DNA of 64,000 nt, taken from assembly GCA_051294375.1 (NCBI GenBank), contig CM119266.1, forward strand, positions 21,279,987 to 21,343,986, written 5' to 3'. Positions 37,901 to 50,148 of this stretch are shown here, in pieces. Below the pieces are notes generated by a model. The model was not told the DNA's origin and did no database searches. It saw nothing but the letters and a program-made list of their open reading frames with translations. The translations under genes were made by a program, and so were the position numbers. Position 1 is the first letter of the stretch. Each line of letters opens with the position of its first letter. This DNA comes from Paraspadella gotoi. Lineage: Eukaryota; Chaetognatha.

Positions 37901-40900
37901 TCCAAAACGCCTTGCTGGAGGTTTACCTTCATGGGGGGGGGGGGGGGGGGGGGGGGGGCGGGAGCGGAGGGCGGGCGGCGGCGGGGGGGGGGCACTGGGG
38001 GGGTGGTTCTGGCCATTTCTCGTCCTTTCGGCATGTATGGGTAAAGGTGGTTTGTTCATCGATGTTTCCCTGTTCCGTCGTGCGTCGTCGTCGTTTTCGT
38101 CGTTCGCGCGAGCCATCTTCGCCGCCTTTTTTAAGCCTCCGTCAGAATAGTACGTTCTCGTTAGTACTCTCGATTCCTAAGGTGTTGGTAATGGTCTGTT
38201 TGTCCATTGGACGGTCGAATTCGTCGCTCAGGTCTTTTCCTTTGTGATGCATGGTGTTTGCACTACCAACACAGAAGCTGATTTGGATGAGGGCCTGGGT
38301 TGGTGACTGCAAGGTTCCGGATGATTACTGTCTTGGATCGTTTTCGTACGGCTGAGCACTAAAATAACTGTTTTCAGAACACCGTTTTGGAACAATTAAT
38401 CCTGAGGTATTATCCATTTCCCGTCAAAAAGTGATACGGTCCGGTGGCCCGTTTTGATAAGCGCAGAGGGCTCCGTGGTTAGACCATGCCTTGTCAGTCC
38501 CCATTCTTCAAAATCGACTTTTCTTGGTACCTCACTATCAGTGTGGTGGATGCGAGGCGCCCGTATCGTATAGTCAGGCTGGCGGGATGCTACAGCGATT
38601 AACTGGCTCGGAGAATGTAGCTGTTCTACCTGTTGGAACAGGCCAAGGTCTGATAGTCATCCACACTAGGAGTCTTAAGGATCCAGAGTCCCAATTCTGC
38701 ACCGTGTTGGTTATTCTTTTCCGGGCAGTGCCGGAGCATGTCCATATTCACATCTCGGTGAGTTTCCTGGCATTTCGCTTTTTTACCAAGAGAGGGAACA
38801 ATCTCCGGGGTTGGTGAACATTCAATTTCTATTGCCGTCGTGATCGTTGCTGGTGAGAGATTCCCATGCAGCCTGTTTGTGTCGCCGGCTATTAATGCTA
38901 TTGGTAGGAATTGTTTTTGGCTACCGGCTGTCGTAATTTCCTTAGGCCAATCCTCTCACTACTGTTTGTGCCGGGTTCGGCTGTTCTTTTGTTTTGCTGG
39001 GGCGGTGTGGGTAGTGCGATGGGAGAGTAATTCGAGAGAACTGACTGACTGGTCGAGTTGGTCGATCGTCATTTTGACTCTGATGTGACTTCGAGCCACG
39101 ATGGAGGTGCAGAGTGTCGAAGATTTGGTACAAGTTTGGCTGACTCGTGTGTTCGGTCGATTGACGGATCGGACTTCGTTTGGTTTGAATTGGTTGGTTG
39201 ATTTAAAACTGATTGGTGAACATGCGTCATATAGCTTTTGGCTCTCCTCATTAAATTGGCACAAGCTTTCGATCTCGAAATGAATGGCTTTTTTTTTGCT
39301 CTGATGTGTTCTTGTGAAGCGGTTCCAATTCTTGCCTCTCATTTCTTGTGTAGAAACTTGTTTGCGAGGGCTTAAGTTCTGTTGGCTTTGTCCAGTAGGT
39401 TTTTTATATTGTTTATCACCAAATTCGGTGCGCTGGTGATTTCCCTCTTAAGGCCTAATTTCGCACAAGTAGGTAATGTAGAACGGCTTTTAACTGGTTT
39501 TACCCTGTAGGTGAGGCTTCGAATTTTCTAGTTTATTTATCGACATTTATTTATCTCCAGTTCTTTGTAAGGAAAATCTTTTTAGCGTTGTTGTTGTTAC
39601 ATTTATTTATTTTTGATATCTCGTTTTCGGACTTTTGCTGAGCTTGAGATTTATCGACAGGGTTTGTATATTAGAATTCGTTTATGTTATACAATTATCT
39701 AAAAGCATGGGTTGAGCTCTATCCATATTTCTCTTCCTTTTCGCCCACGAAACTTTTTGTTTTCTGTTCGCACACCCTTTCTAATCGTCACATAACCTAA
39801 CTTGGCTTTTGTCATTTTTTCCAATTACGCGGTTTTTGAACGATTTTCCTCTCCTGTAATCGCCTGTGGGACTCGCAGTCGATTCTTGTGATCGAAAAGC
39901 GATCCTCATCCACTTGGCGATCCTTCTCGGGCGATACGATTGGGCGTCCGCTTCGTCCAGCCCTCCTTCTTGGCGATCCTTTCATTATCTTATCGGCTCA
40001 TGTTATTCTAGCCTCCTCTTAGTAACATGTTGAGTCGTTGTTATATGTAGTATGGCCAAGGCGCATAGCCTTCGGGTTCCTATCGTTCAGTCTGTCCCTT
40101 TTTGCTCGCAAGGGCGTTTGTACTAACTTATTCTCTGTCGTCCTCGGAGACAGTTTTTACAGATCTTCTCCATGACGGATGGCCTGGACGTGTTAGTATT
40201 TTTCTTGAGGTACCCCTCTAATTTATCATTCTATCGCCTTTCCAAGGCCGACGGGTTTCACCGTGTTTCGACGCAGTGAATGTCGTGCCTATCAGAATTT
40301 ACTGACGTCGATGTCACCGGACACGATAAGGCTTTCGTAAGGGCTTCTACGAGCATTTGGGCGACGTAAGTCAGGGATGGAAGCCTGATCCTTTTTCCCT
40401 GACGGTTTCAAAATTTTTCGCTTTGCAGCGTATAATGAGAGCTAGCCCGTAAATTTGGGCGTGAAATAAGCCCGATCTAACCATCGATCTTCGCTATCAG
40501 GTCGAGGGCTTCGGCGATGCTTTATGGTGGAGCCCTCGCACGAACGCCTACAAGGCCTGAAGCCAACATAGTTTTGATTTATGGGCTCGCATCGTACCGG
40601 CTGGCGATCGCTTGTACCGCCCTAGCGAGGCGGGCCAGCGCTAACTGTGTTGGTCTCAAACCTATGTGCTGTTGTGTCGGAGGGAGTTCCTTGAAGGCCA
40701 TCGTTATAAAAGCTTCTCGAGAGAAAGTCGGCTGGGGATCGGAGTCGGTGTCTTAATCTTTTCCAGTTCGATGGGTTCTGTCTCTCGGGAACAGAGGGTG
40801 TACGAGGCTGGGTCGCCCTCTCTCCCGCTCTCCAGATGGTGTTCATCTCGAAGGATTTCTGATCAAGTTTTCCAACTCGATGGTTGTCGGAATCTAGAAG

Positions 40901-41900
40901 GAGTTACAACTGGGGTTGGTCCTGGACGAGTTGTTTGCTGAGGTTGTGATATTATTAGTATTCCCCGAAGGAAGCTGTGGTAGATGTCGTTGATGTCCGT
41001 TGGTTGTTGTTGTTGCTAAGAACGTTTCCCGGGTTGAGTCGCCGCGTTGGTTTGTTGTTGTTGCTACCTGGGTCAATCATCTCGCTTTCATCATTCCCAC
41101 GGAGAGTGCGTCATTTTGTTCCCAAGTTGCTATATACCATGTCATTTTACGCGGCCACTTTAGAGGACGGCGATTTCTTGTCTGTTGTGCAGATTGACGT
41201 CGTTGATCTATCTTGAGCACTTGGAGGGTAACCTCTGCTTGCTCGTTGCCCAATTGGCAGTGTTGCTGCATGAGTAACACTGAGTTCGAAGGTAATGTGA
41301 AACTCGAGGTCTTGTGCTTGTTATAGTGCTCTGCTAACCATGTTTTTGCTCCATGAGCGGTCGCTTCGTGGTCCGGTTCGTCCAGGCTTTTTTTTCCAAT
41401 CTGCCTTGGCGGGTTCGCGCGATTGGGTGGCGGGGTTTGCCGTCCAGCTTACACTAAGGTGGCGTGGTTCTTGATAGTGGCTGGTAAAGCTGGGTTCCTT
41501 CTTGCGTGGAGACGTGGTGAGTCGAATCCACTCCTGGTCACCACAAATAAGTAAGCAGCAGGGATTTCTAGGCGAAACCAAAAGTGGATTTTATTTCTTC
41601 AAGAAAATCAGACGTTAATACACGGTGGTCAATTTTTTGGGGCAGAGTGAATCAATACGTTTCTGGGTTGCTCTTTTATATCGTTCATCGATAGAGGCAT
41701 GGGTAAATTTACAGGGCGGAAAGAAGCCATGTGGCTCATTGGCCGGTGCCATTTGTTTCTTGCAACTGAAAATGTTCCATTCTTGTCTTGGCTGGCTTTT
41801 TCTGGCTTCGCGTCGTTTGAGCCCGATTTACCGATTCTATACATTTCTTAGATTCTTCTGACGATGGAAGTCAAAGAAAAATATTATTGGAAGTTAAACA
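34990..41900 (-). pseudogene. 7 kb block without intact frames; possible decayed retroelement (copy 1)
   Basis: The block differs from its surroundings. It is free of microsatellites apart from a G run, its plus strand is rich in G and T and its minus strand in C and A, as expected if an old coding strand lies on the minus strand. No frame exceeds about 180 codons. One minus-strand frame (37356-37084) contains CDYLGQVYEKCW, which resembles a degraded gag CCHC zinc knuckle (CDYCG..H..CW). I could not find reverse transcriptase, protease or integrase motifs, nor confirm LTRs. Alternatives are a decayed DNA element or unique intergenic DNA. Copy 2 is at 50149-57059. Confidence 0.25.
37933..37958 (+). 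repeat. 26-base G homopolymer (copy 1)
   Basis: An uninterrupted run of 26 G is followed by further G-rich sequence to about 38002. It could form G-quadruplexes and is an error-prone tract for any sequencing method. The copy at 53092-53117 has the same length. Confidence 0.9.
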
Positions 41901-42091
41901 AATGAGTAAGTGGCGTCGTTAACTGAGTATTTGTCAAAGGCTATATATATTTTGTTCATAGGGATTATAGTTTATTTGTTCTGAAAATGTGTAACTAAAA
42001 AAATTGTCTTATAAAGCTGGCTTCTTTATTGCTTCTCTTTCTCATCTATCTTCTCATATCACTCTCGGAGAAACTATGACGAAATCTCTCT

Positions 42092-42354
42092 CTTCTCTCT
42101 CTCTCTCTCTCTCCTTTTTTTTGTCCTCATAAAATCTTTCTATTTAATCTCCGCCATTTTATTACCGTCGCTTTCTTTTTTCTCAATACAAAATCCAAAT
42201 TTACTCTGCGAGATTTCTTCGTGATTTTTTTCCCTAAATTCTGATTATTCTTTTATTATCATACGAGGAGAGACCTAATAATGCGTTTCGTTGGCGGGAG
42301 AACTGTCCAGCCTCTCTCTCTCTCTCTCTCTTCTCTCTCTTCTCTCTCTGCTCT

Positions 42355-42386
<32 letters not shown>
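42092..42386. repeat. (CT)n tracts (copy 1)
   Basis: CT runs at 42092-42112 and 42314-42386; copy 2 at 57251-57545. Confidence 0.9.
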
Positions 42387-42424
42387 CTTTCACTCATACA
42401 CGCATTTGTTTGTTTTATTTACGA

Positions 42425-42665
42425 TGAATGATTCATCGCGTCAATGAATTACTATCATCGCATCAATGACATGACTCATCATCAGTATCAATGAATGATT
42501 ATCATCATATCAATGAATGACTATCATCGCATCCATCATTTGATTATCATCACATCAGTCATTTTGTTTATCATCGCATGCAATTATTGGTTATCATCGC
42601 GTCAATATTTGGTTATATCGCATCAATATTTGGTTATCATCGCATAAATATTTGGTTATCATGAA
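42425..42665 (+). repeat. About 21-bp tandem repeat with TTATCATCGCATCAAT core (copy 1)
   Basis: Units of about 20-22 bp share TTATCATCGCATCAATATTTGG and become more regular toward the right end. The identical copy is at 57584-57824. Confidence 0.85.
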
Positions 42666-42739
42666 AAAGAAGGCTCGATCCTATTGCTTTTAAGATTTTT
42701 TTTCTCTAGATTTTTATCTAAATATTTTTAAAAATAATT

Positions 42740-43065
42740 TTAGGTCGGATCTGCTTATCAGCAGATCCCGACTCTATAATTCACTTGTCGGTCGTCGTGT
42801 GTGATTTGAGCTGGATATAAAAGTTTCGGATGGAATCGTCCGAGTGGAAATGAGTTTAAATGGAAAAAACAAAACCTGTATCACTAATTGACTTATGCTT
42901 CTTTTCCTTTTATATTAAATGGTATATTCAGGATGTATGAATAAATCAAATATAATCAGTTAATTAATCAATAGTCAATTAATTAATCAATAATTTTCAT
43001 GTAAATCAGCTAGATATAAAGTTTTGACCGAATTGTGCCAGTGGAAATGAGTTTAAATGGAAAAA
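42740..43065. repeat. Fragments of the same TIR family
   Basis: GGTCGGATCTGCTTATCAGC followed by ATCCCGACTCTATAATTC at 42743-42781 is the intact terminal motif. It is followed by GAGTGGAAATGAGTTTAAAT (near 42839), repeated with variation near 43030 and again near 44308. The 25-N gap at 44371 lies inside the third copy. Identical sequence occurs at 57902-58224. Confidence 0.55.
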
Positions 43066-43135
43066 CATAGAGTCACATGATTCTTTGATGATTTATGATT
43101 ACAATAATGTTTTAATAATTTAATTAATCTAACTT

Positions 43136-43548
43136 GGAAAAATGTTGCAATTTAAAAAAATGATGCAAGTTGAAAAAATGATGCAAGTGAAAAAAATGAT
43201 GCAAGTTGAAAAAATGATGCAAGTGAAAAAATGATGCAAGTTGAAAAAATGATGCAAGTTGGAATAAAATGATGCAAGTTGAAAAAATGATGCAACGTTG
43301 AAAAAAGATGCAAGTTGAAAAAAATGATGCAAGTTGAAAAAATGATGCAAGTTGAAAAAATGATGCAAGTGAAAAAATGATGCCAGTTGAAAAAATGATG
43401 GCAAGTTGAAAAAATGATGCAATGTTGAAAAAATGATGCAAGTTGAAAAAATGATGCAAGTTTGAAAAATGATGCAGTTGAAAAAAATGATGCCAAGTTG
43501 AAAAAAAATGATGCAAGTTGAAAAAATGATGCAAGTTAAAAAAATTAA
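43136..43548. repeat. 18-bp minisatellite, about 23 units (copy 1)
   Basis: The unit is TTGAAAAAATGATGCAAG with one-base indels and substitutions between units. The minus-strand frames rich in FFNLHH or IIFSTC are products of the repeat, not proteins, and all three frames stay open because the unit is a multiple of three and lacks stops. Confidence 0.95.
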
Positions 43549-43959
43549 AAGCATTAGGATCGTCGGCAATTGCATAATTCGAGAGAGAGATGAGAGAGAG
43601 AGAGAGAGAGAAATAAAAAGGTAATTCAAAGCTTGAAATATTACAATAGCAAAATGATAACATGCACGAATGCGATGCATAATTTACGATTCAATCCTAA
43701 TTCAATTTTTTTTAACAAAAACGCAGAGAGAGAGACGAGAGAGAGAGATCGTTTTCGGACGAATCAGCAGCTGCAGCAGCAGAGGCAGCCAGAAAAAAAG
43801 AAAGAAATCAAATGCAGCACAGAAGCAGCAGGAGAAAGAGAGAAAAAGAAAGAGCCCCTGCAGAGCCTTTCTGCAGACATCGTTTTTTTCCCCGATGATC
43901 AGCCTGGGGAAAAGAGAGAGTAGGATAGCTACAATAATTAAAAGAGAAAAATCAGTTAA

Positions 43960-44100
43960 TTAATCAATAAAAATTAATCAGTCAATTTATCCATCAATTA
44001 ATTATTCAATCAATCAATTTATTATCTATTAATTTAATTATTCAATCAATCAATTTATTTTATCTATTATTTAATTATTCAATCAATCAATCAAGTCAAT
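43960..44100. repeat. (AATC)n-rich stretch (copy 1)
   Basis: AATCAATCAATT words recur. Related stretches are at 28432-28485, 29862-29945, 44915-45000 and 59119-59260. They often lie near the foldback elements. Confidence 0.8.
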
Positions 44101-44370
44101 CATCATCGCATTATTCTCATCGTCGTCATTGCTCTTTGTCATGGTTAGTGACGAAAATACCTAAAACAAACATTCGAAATCAATATAATTAACTAATTGC
44201 CTAATTAATTGCCTCATCGAGTGAGATGGGGGCATTGCCTGGAATTTTGTATGTGGGTAGGAAAGTGGTGTGATTGAACAGGAAAACAAGTTTCGATGAA
44301 ATTGTTTGAGTGGAAATCGAGTGTTAAATGGAAAAAACAAAAAAACCTGTTCACTAATTGATTACTGCTC

Positions 44371-44395
44371 NNNNNNNNNNNNNNNNNNNNNNNNN
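44371..44395. other. Assembly gap (25 N) between the two 15 kb units
   Basis: Placeholder gap following ATTACTGCTC, in the middle of a repeat copy. Confidence 1.
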
Positions 44396-44419
44396 TAAAC
44401 ACATGACTCCGATCCAGTC

Positions 44420-46140
44420 GTGACTATCTTATTCAGCCGAGATCAAGTTTGATGAAGAAAATACTTCAAAATAATTTTTAGCGCCGTATCTGCCACAGCA
44501 TTGATCCCGCGCTCTATAAATTTACCTGTTTGTCGACATGGTCCTCCACAACTTTATTCGTAAGCGACTTAGACATGTCAAACGTCGGGAATATGTGGTT
44601 GGTTCGCCGTCCATACTATCCATCCTCTTTCAGTTTGTCTGTCCGTCAGTCTGTCTGTTCGTTCACATATCGTCCTTTCTGTGTGTTGTGTGATTGAGCG
44701 CGAAACACAAGTTTCCATGGAATGATCTGCTGCCAATGTCAATGTGTTTAATAAAAAAAAACTATTTTCAGTGTGCTTGAATTTACTTTTTTTATAATTA
44801 AATATAAAATATATGGCATTATGGCAGCTTGCTTTTATATTAATATAAAAAGTATAATCAATTTCTGACAGGTTTTTTTAATAATTAATTAAAAATTAAT
44901 AATTTAATTATAATCAATCAATAAATAATTTATCAATTAATTAATTATTTAATCTATCATTTAATCAATCAATCAATCAAATCAATCAAATCAAATCAGA
45001 CACAGTTTTAAATTATAACGTGGCAGTATCAAAACCTTTTTAGGTCGTTACTCTTAATCTTAATGACTCTAGACCATTTTCGTGTTCATTAACGGCAATA
45101 CACTCTATGAACGCACGTGACAGGCTTTTCCAATTTCTGGTTTAAACAGGACGAACTTCTTTTTTAAAAACGAATTCCTTCGAGGCTGAACTTATTTTTA
45201 TGAGAAAAAATAACGTGATCAAAAACGTTAGTTTATGCGTTTTATATCGTTTTCAAGGAAAAAATCCCTTTCATTTCTATATAGAAATCAGAGATGGAAA
45301 TTTTTCCGTCAGAAGCAGTCCCATTTGTTCTGGCTTGTTTGATATCAAGATGTTGATGAATTTGAAAAGAGAAAAAAATGCGAAGCCTTCAGATGCAACA
45401 GGATTCAGAATCAAGTGTTTTTACATCGAATTTTACCAGAATTTTTACAGGAGCTTCATTGTTTGGTAGTCAGATTGAAACGAAAATCTCCATTGAAAAA
45501 GTCTTCCTCGATCTCTAAGAACGACGTAGACCTAAGTCCCGTGGTGGAGAGACTGGCGGATCGACCGACGACCAAATTCCCAAAACGAGTCACGTTTTTT
45601 CCTAATGGATCTTCATGATTTCATCTTTCTTCAAAAAATAAGTTAACCCGCCTTTTTGGTTTTGTTCTTCGGTTGTGGCTCATTGAGTATAACCAACAGG
45701 TCCGGGATCAATCCCCAATGGTACCTCCCTGCGTGAAGCTTGAGGACGGCCGTAAACCACCTAGGGGGCTCGAAAACCCTCAAGCCTGGTTCCATGCCAG
45801 GACCTGTCTATTGCTGCTAGAGAAGCAACGACGATACGAATAGTAATAAACATGATTTTTTTGTTTTTTCCATTTAACTCATTTTCACTCGCACGATTCC
45901 ATCGAAACTTTATATCCTACTTGATCCTTCACATGATTATACACTTTCCTACCCGCACACAATTTCCTCTCAATCCATCCTTTCAATAATGAATAATAAT
46001 TGGAGTTTAATGCTAAGGGAGGACGGACGGATGGACGGACGAATTTAAGTGAATGACCGACAAGATTGTGGGGGCGGACTGATGGACAGACAAAGTGGAT
46101 TATAGAGTCGGAATCTACGATAAGCAGATCCGAATAAAAT
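44420..46140. mobile_element. Foldback/TIR-type element (copy 2)
   Basis: This is the diverged second copy of the 29.4-31.1 kb element. Its right arm preserves the motif better: GATTATAGAGTCGGAATC followed by GATAAGCAGATCCGA near 46100-46130, the inverse of TCGGATCTGCTTATCAGCAG at 42744. The interior differs from copy 1 between 45236 and 45535. Confidence 0.55.
45661..45860 (+). mobile_element. SINE-like segment, copy 2, with A- and B-box-like motifs
   Basis: TGGCTCATTGAG (A-box-like, near 45676) and GGGATCAATCCCC (B-box-like, 45704-45716) are spaced as in a tRNA promoter. A tRNA-unrelated body and an AATAGTAATAAAC tail follow. Known: RNA polymerase III SINEs have this layout. I could not assign a family. 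Confidence 0.45.
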
Positions 46141-46354
46141 TTCGGAGTAATTACTATTTGGCATAATGATAACATAACCATGGTAATAAAAATGGGTTCT
46201 TTAGAATTTGAGTTTTGATTTCTGGGAAAAAAATATTAAACATTATTTTAATTCATGCTTCGAAACAGAGCGCATGCGCGAAACATCGAATTAAATTCAC
46301 GTTTTTCTTCTTTTATTCGCGAGTTTTTTTGTTTTTTTTGGTTTTTTTCTTCTT

Positions 46355-46930
46355 GAATTCGAAGATTGAAATCCTCAGTCGCGAATCCTCTTCCTCCCAC
46401 GAGTCTTGACCATTCTGCTTTAACCTCGTTCCTGATCGCCCGCGCCCGTTCGGCTTATCTCTCCACTCTTGCCCGCTCGCGTTCGCCTCCCGTTTATCTC
46501 TATACTGCTCGCTCGAGTCATGTCGTTCTCGCCCGCTCTGCTCTCACCAGCTCGATCTCATCCGTTCATTCTTGCCCGCTCGCTCTAGCCCGTACTCGTC
46601 GTTTTTCTCTCACCCCTTGAATTTTCATACTTGCTGCCCGCTTCGACATCGTCCTCGCTGTCCGCTCCATTTTCGTCCTCGCTGCCCGATTCAGCATCGT
46701 CCTCGCCGCCCGACACGGCCATGGACGCGCACCTCTCTCAAAGCACATCTCACGTACCCTTATCTCTCTTTATTTCTTATTTCCCATTCTCGCTATCGGT
46801 CCGCGGTTTACGAGTTTTATTCTCCGCCGCTTCCGCCGGCGCGGTCGCCGCCGCCGCCGCCGCCGCGCCGTCTCGAGGCCCCGCGCAGTGGCCGCAGACC
46901 CGACGTGGCCGGAGGTCGAAAGCAGTTCAA
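46355..46930. promoter_or_regulatory. Pyrimidine-rich to CpG-rich block (copy 2)
   Basis: Homologous to 31340-31930 with many one-base indels. None of the long frames of copy 1 survives intact. Confidence 0.3.
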
Positions 46931-47059
46931 AACCAATTTGCATAAACTAGTATAGGTAATGACACATTACTGTAAAGGTCAAGCTAATGGCACAGTAAAA
47001 ACGAGCCCTTTCTTCTCTGGCGAGGGGCCGAGATAGAGGAGGGAGGGAAGGGAAGAGAG

Positions 47060-47119
<60 letters not shown>

Positions 47120-47509
47120 GGGGGGGAGGGGGGAGTGAGGCTGGTCCGCCGGTTTAAGGAGTTTCGGAACGTCGTTGGATATCGTTGAGTCGCGTTGGGG
47201 GGGGGTAGTAGGAGGGGAGGTGGAAGGGGAGGCGTAAAAGGTCGGTGGTTGAATAGGAATGCGAACTCAGGTTGATTCTGTTTTGAGATAATCTTGACAA
47301 GAGTGGTGGGAATGAATAAACATCAGACGCATATGAAAGTGAATCAGGTCAGTATTTTTTTTGTTTTTTTGGTAAAGATGGAAAAGATTGGAAAGGTGGT
47401 CACTGGTTAAACGAATGGGGAGACCATTTAGGCCCTTTTTTTTTCCAAAACGCCCCATTTAATTTTAAATTTGGAATTAGCTTCATTTTTGAACTTAAAA
47501 ATTAGGTTT

Positions 47510-47645
47510 GAGGTTGGTGTTAGGGATTAGGCTAGTGAATAAGGTGAGGGATTAGTTAAATTAGTTAAATTAGGTTAATTATTAGGGTTTAGGATTAGGG
47601 TTAGGGACTAAGGTTAGGATCAGGGTTTATGATCAAGTTAAAGTT
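47510..47645 (+). repeat. Degenerate TTAGGG-like (telomere-like) repeats
   Basis: TTAGGG and close variants (TTAGGAT, TAGGGTTAGGGAC) recur irregularly. A shorter related stretch lies at 32520-32600 in copy 1. Too degenerate to be a true telomere. Confidence 0.5.
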
Positions 47646-48198
47646 TGATGGGTAAGGAAGTTATATTTAAAAAGTTAAATACTAAGGTTATAATAAAATT
47701 CCGCGATGGCGCTCTGAGAAAAGAGAGTCCAGATTTTAACCTGCTAAGTAGTTTCTCGAGTTGGTCGTTGGTGGTAGACGGAATTAAAAAAGGAGAAGGA
47801 AGAAGGAAATAGAGAAGTTAAAAACTCTTGAAGGATGCTCAAGAAAGAGAAATGGGAGAGAAGTAAAGGATAAGAAAAGGATAAATTTTAAGAATTTATA
47901 TACAAGTATTTTATACATGAAAGAAAAAGTGGGAAAGTGGATACTAGATAGTGACAACTGGAGTGTGTGAAGGAAAAGAAGGAGAAAGAAGAAAGAAGAA
48001 AGAAAGAAGAAAAAAGAAAAAGAAACGAAAAAAAAAAGAGGTTTAAATTCGCCATGCGTTCCCCTCGTTTCGCCGGCCACTGCCGAGAGAGAAAGAGAGA
48101 AAGAGAAAGAGAACTTTACCAAGGTTATCGAACTTACCTGTTTCGGACATAAAGAAGCCAATTTTGAACATTAGAAAACAAGACCTGCTCTCCGTATT

Positions 48199-48250
<52 letters not shown>

Positions 48251-49679
48251 GGGGGAATTTGAGGATATTTATCTCGGCTAATGGAAGAAACGATGCAGGT
48301 CGGCAACCCGGCCAGTCTTGCCCGTTAGCCTCGTGCTCTTTGACAGCGACTGCGTATCGTTAGACTCGAGGATAATCTCCGACAACATATGACGTTATGG
48401 TTTATAAACATTATACAATTAAGTAACAATTACGATAATGTAACGTTTTTAAATGCGGATAGTTGATTCTGATAAATTAATGATCATAGTTCAAATCATA
48501 TATCAAATAAAAAGCAGGCAGTTCCGTTTAAAATCATCCATTGCTCTTTTTTTAATGTTCAATACCGCTGCAAAATTACTGCAGATGTCGCTCGCCACGT
48601 AATCCATACTTTACCGTACCTTGTCGGATTTTTAAAACGGGGCATCGTCGAGGAAGTAGCAAGCCTCGTCGAAGGGTAAGTAAACCGATATTCGGAGTTC
48701 GTCCGCTCGTGTTGACCCCGGGTAAGGACGCTTCCTCACCTCTTACCCTCTTGGCTCGGCTCTCGGTCTCCGTCTAAATATTCGTCGAGGCGGAAGAAGA
48801 AAAAAAATGCGGGTTTATTGTCTGGGAGATAAGCGAAGCCAAAGCGGGGAGAATTGGGGATTGGGAAATGGGGGATTGGGGATTGGGGAATGGAGAAGGG
48901 AATTGGGGATTTGAATGCGGGTGCATTTAGGAATCGGGAAGGAGTTGGATGTATGTATGTAAGTATCATTACATGTATCATTATTAAGGTTTTATACTAT
49001 GTTCCTTCTACAGCAGGTATCGTAATCTCTCCTCTCTTTATAATAAAACGCCATCTCTTGTTCCATATACGCGACACTTGGCGCCGTCGTAAAGTATACG
49101 CCGGCTTTTATTTCCTTGATGCCTGGATGCGCGTCAAAATGGTGGCGCTGCATTCGTTGGCGTCTCTTGGCGCCGAGTTTGGCGTCGCCGAATATCGTCA
49201 CGGCGCGTGGCTTCCCGTATCGTTTCATCAAAATCGCTTTGAAATTATCGAGTTAATTTTTTTTTTAATTTAATGTTTAAACTCTGGTTATTTAGGAACG
49301 TTTTTGGATTTTCACTCTTTATTTTTCCTTTCGCTTGATGCTCAAACTTTCTCCCCGATCTCTCTCCAACTTCTGACCCGCTTAGTACATCTTCCATGTT
49401 TCTTTATCTCACCGTAAATGACCCACTTTTCCTCTAACCCGCCTCCTCTCCTCTTGACCCACTTTATCCCTCTTTAGACCCGCTCTTTAGAACTTCCCCT
49501 TCCCCCACACTTGTACCCACACTTGTACCCACACTTCTTCCCACCCCTTCCCCAATCCGCTTTCGAGCCTCGTCTGTTGTCTCATCCATTAAGATTCTCG
49601 GGTGGCTTCAACTTCTGTCTTCTTCACTTCACTCATGCCATCTATCATATAAGAAACGGAAAGAGTGAGAGGGAAAAAA

Positions 49680-49706
49680 GAGCAGAGGAGAGAGGAGGAG
49701 AGAGAG

Positions 49707-49775
<69 letters not shown>

Positions 49776-49826
49776 GTAGAGAGAGGCAGAGAGAGAGGAG
49801 AGAGAGAGAGAGAGGAGAGAGAGAGA

Positions 49827-49859
<33 letters not shown>

Positions 49860-49975
49860 GAGAGAGGAGAGAGATCCTCTTTCAGTAAAAATGTCTTAAG
49901 TTGGAACAAGAGTCCGGAAGGCCTAAAGTTTGTTCTAAAAAAAGTATAACTTTACATCATTCGAAATTCTCTCTC

Positions 49976-50056
<81 letters not shown>

Positions 50057-50077
50057 GTCTCTTTCTCTGTCCTCCTT
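49680..50077. repeat. (GA)n and (CT)n tracts facing each other (copy 2)
   Basis: GA tract 49685-49871, the same spacer, then CT tract 49970-50060. Exact identity between the two 15 kb units begins at the right edge of this tract. Confidence 0.9.
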
Positions 50078-50148
50078 CTCCTCCCATCCTCCTCTCCCTC
50101 TCCTCTACACTCTCCCGGCGAACGAGTCTGGTTGTCCTTTCCTTGGGT

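Larger units (their letters stand above)
29354..44370. repeat. 15 kb unit, copy 1 of a tandem pair
   Basis: Copy 1 spans a diverged left part (to about 34918) and a right part (34919-44370) that matches copy 2 at a constant offset of 15,159 bases. Every open frame compared in 35055-43963 recurs with identical residues at that offset, so the right part has no indel and probably no substitution. The unit ends at a 25-N placeholder gap inside a repeat copy. It may be a real recent duplication or an assembly artefact. Confidence 0.85.

Noticed and set aside
37699-38247. 182-codon plus frame with glycine run, repeated at 52858-53406
   Set aside because: Runs through a G homopolymer; no recognisable motif on either side. 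Identity between copies only reflects identical DNA.
42425-43548. CRISPR-like regular repeats
   Set aside because: These are contiguous tandem repeats with no unique spacers, in a eukaryotic context.
43124-43680. 179- and 183-codon minus frames (FFNLHH, IIFSTC), also at 58283-58839
   Set aside because: Translation of the 18-bp minisatellite.
47510-47645. True telomere
   Set aside because: Repeats are too irregular and flanked by ordinary sequence on both sides.
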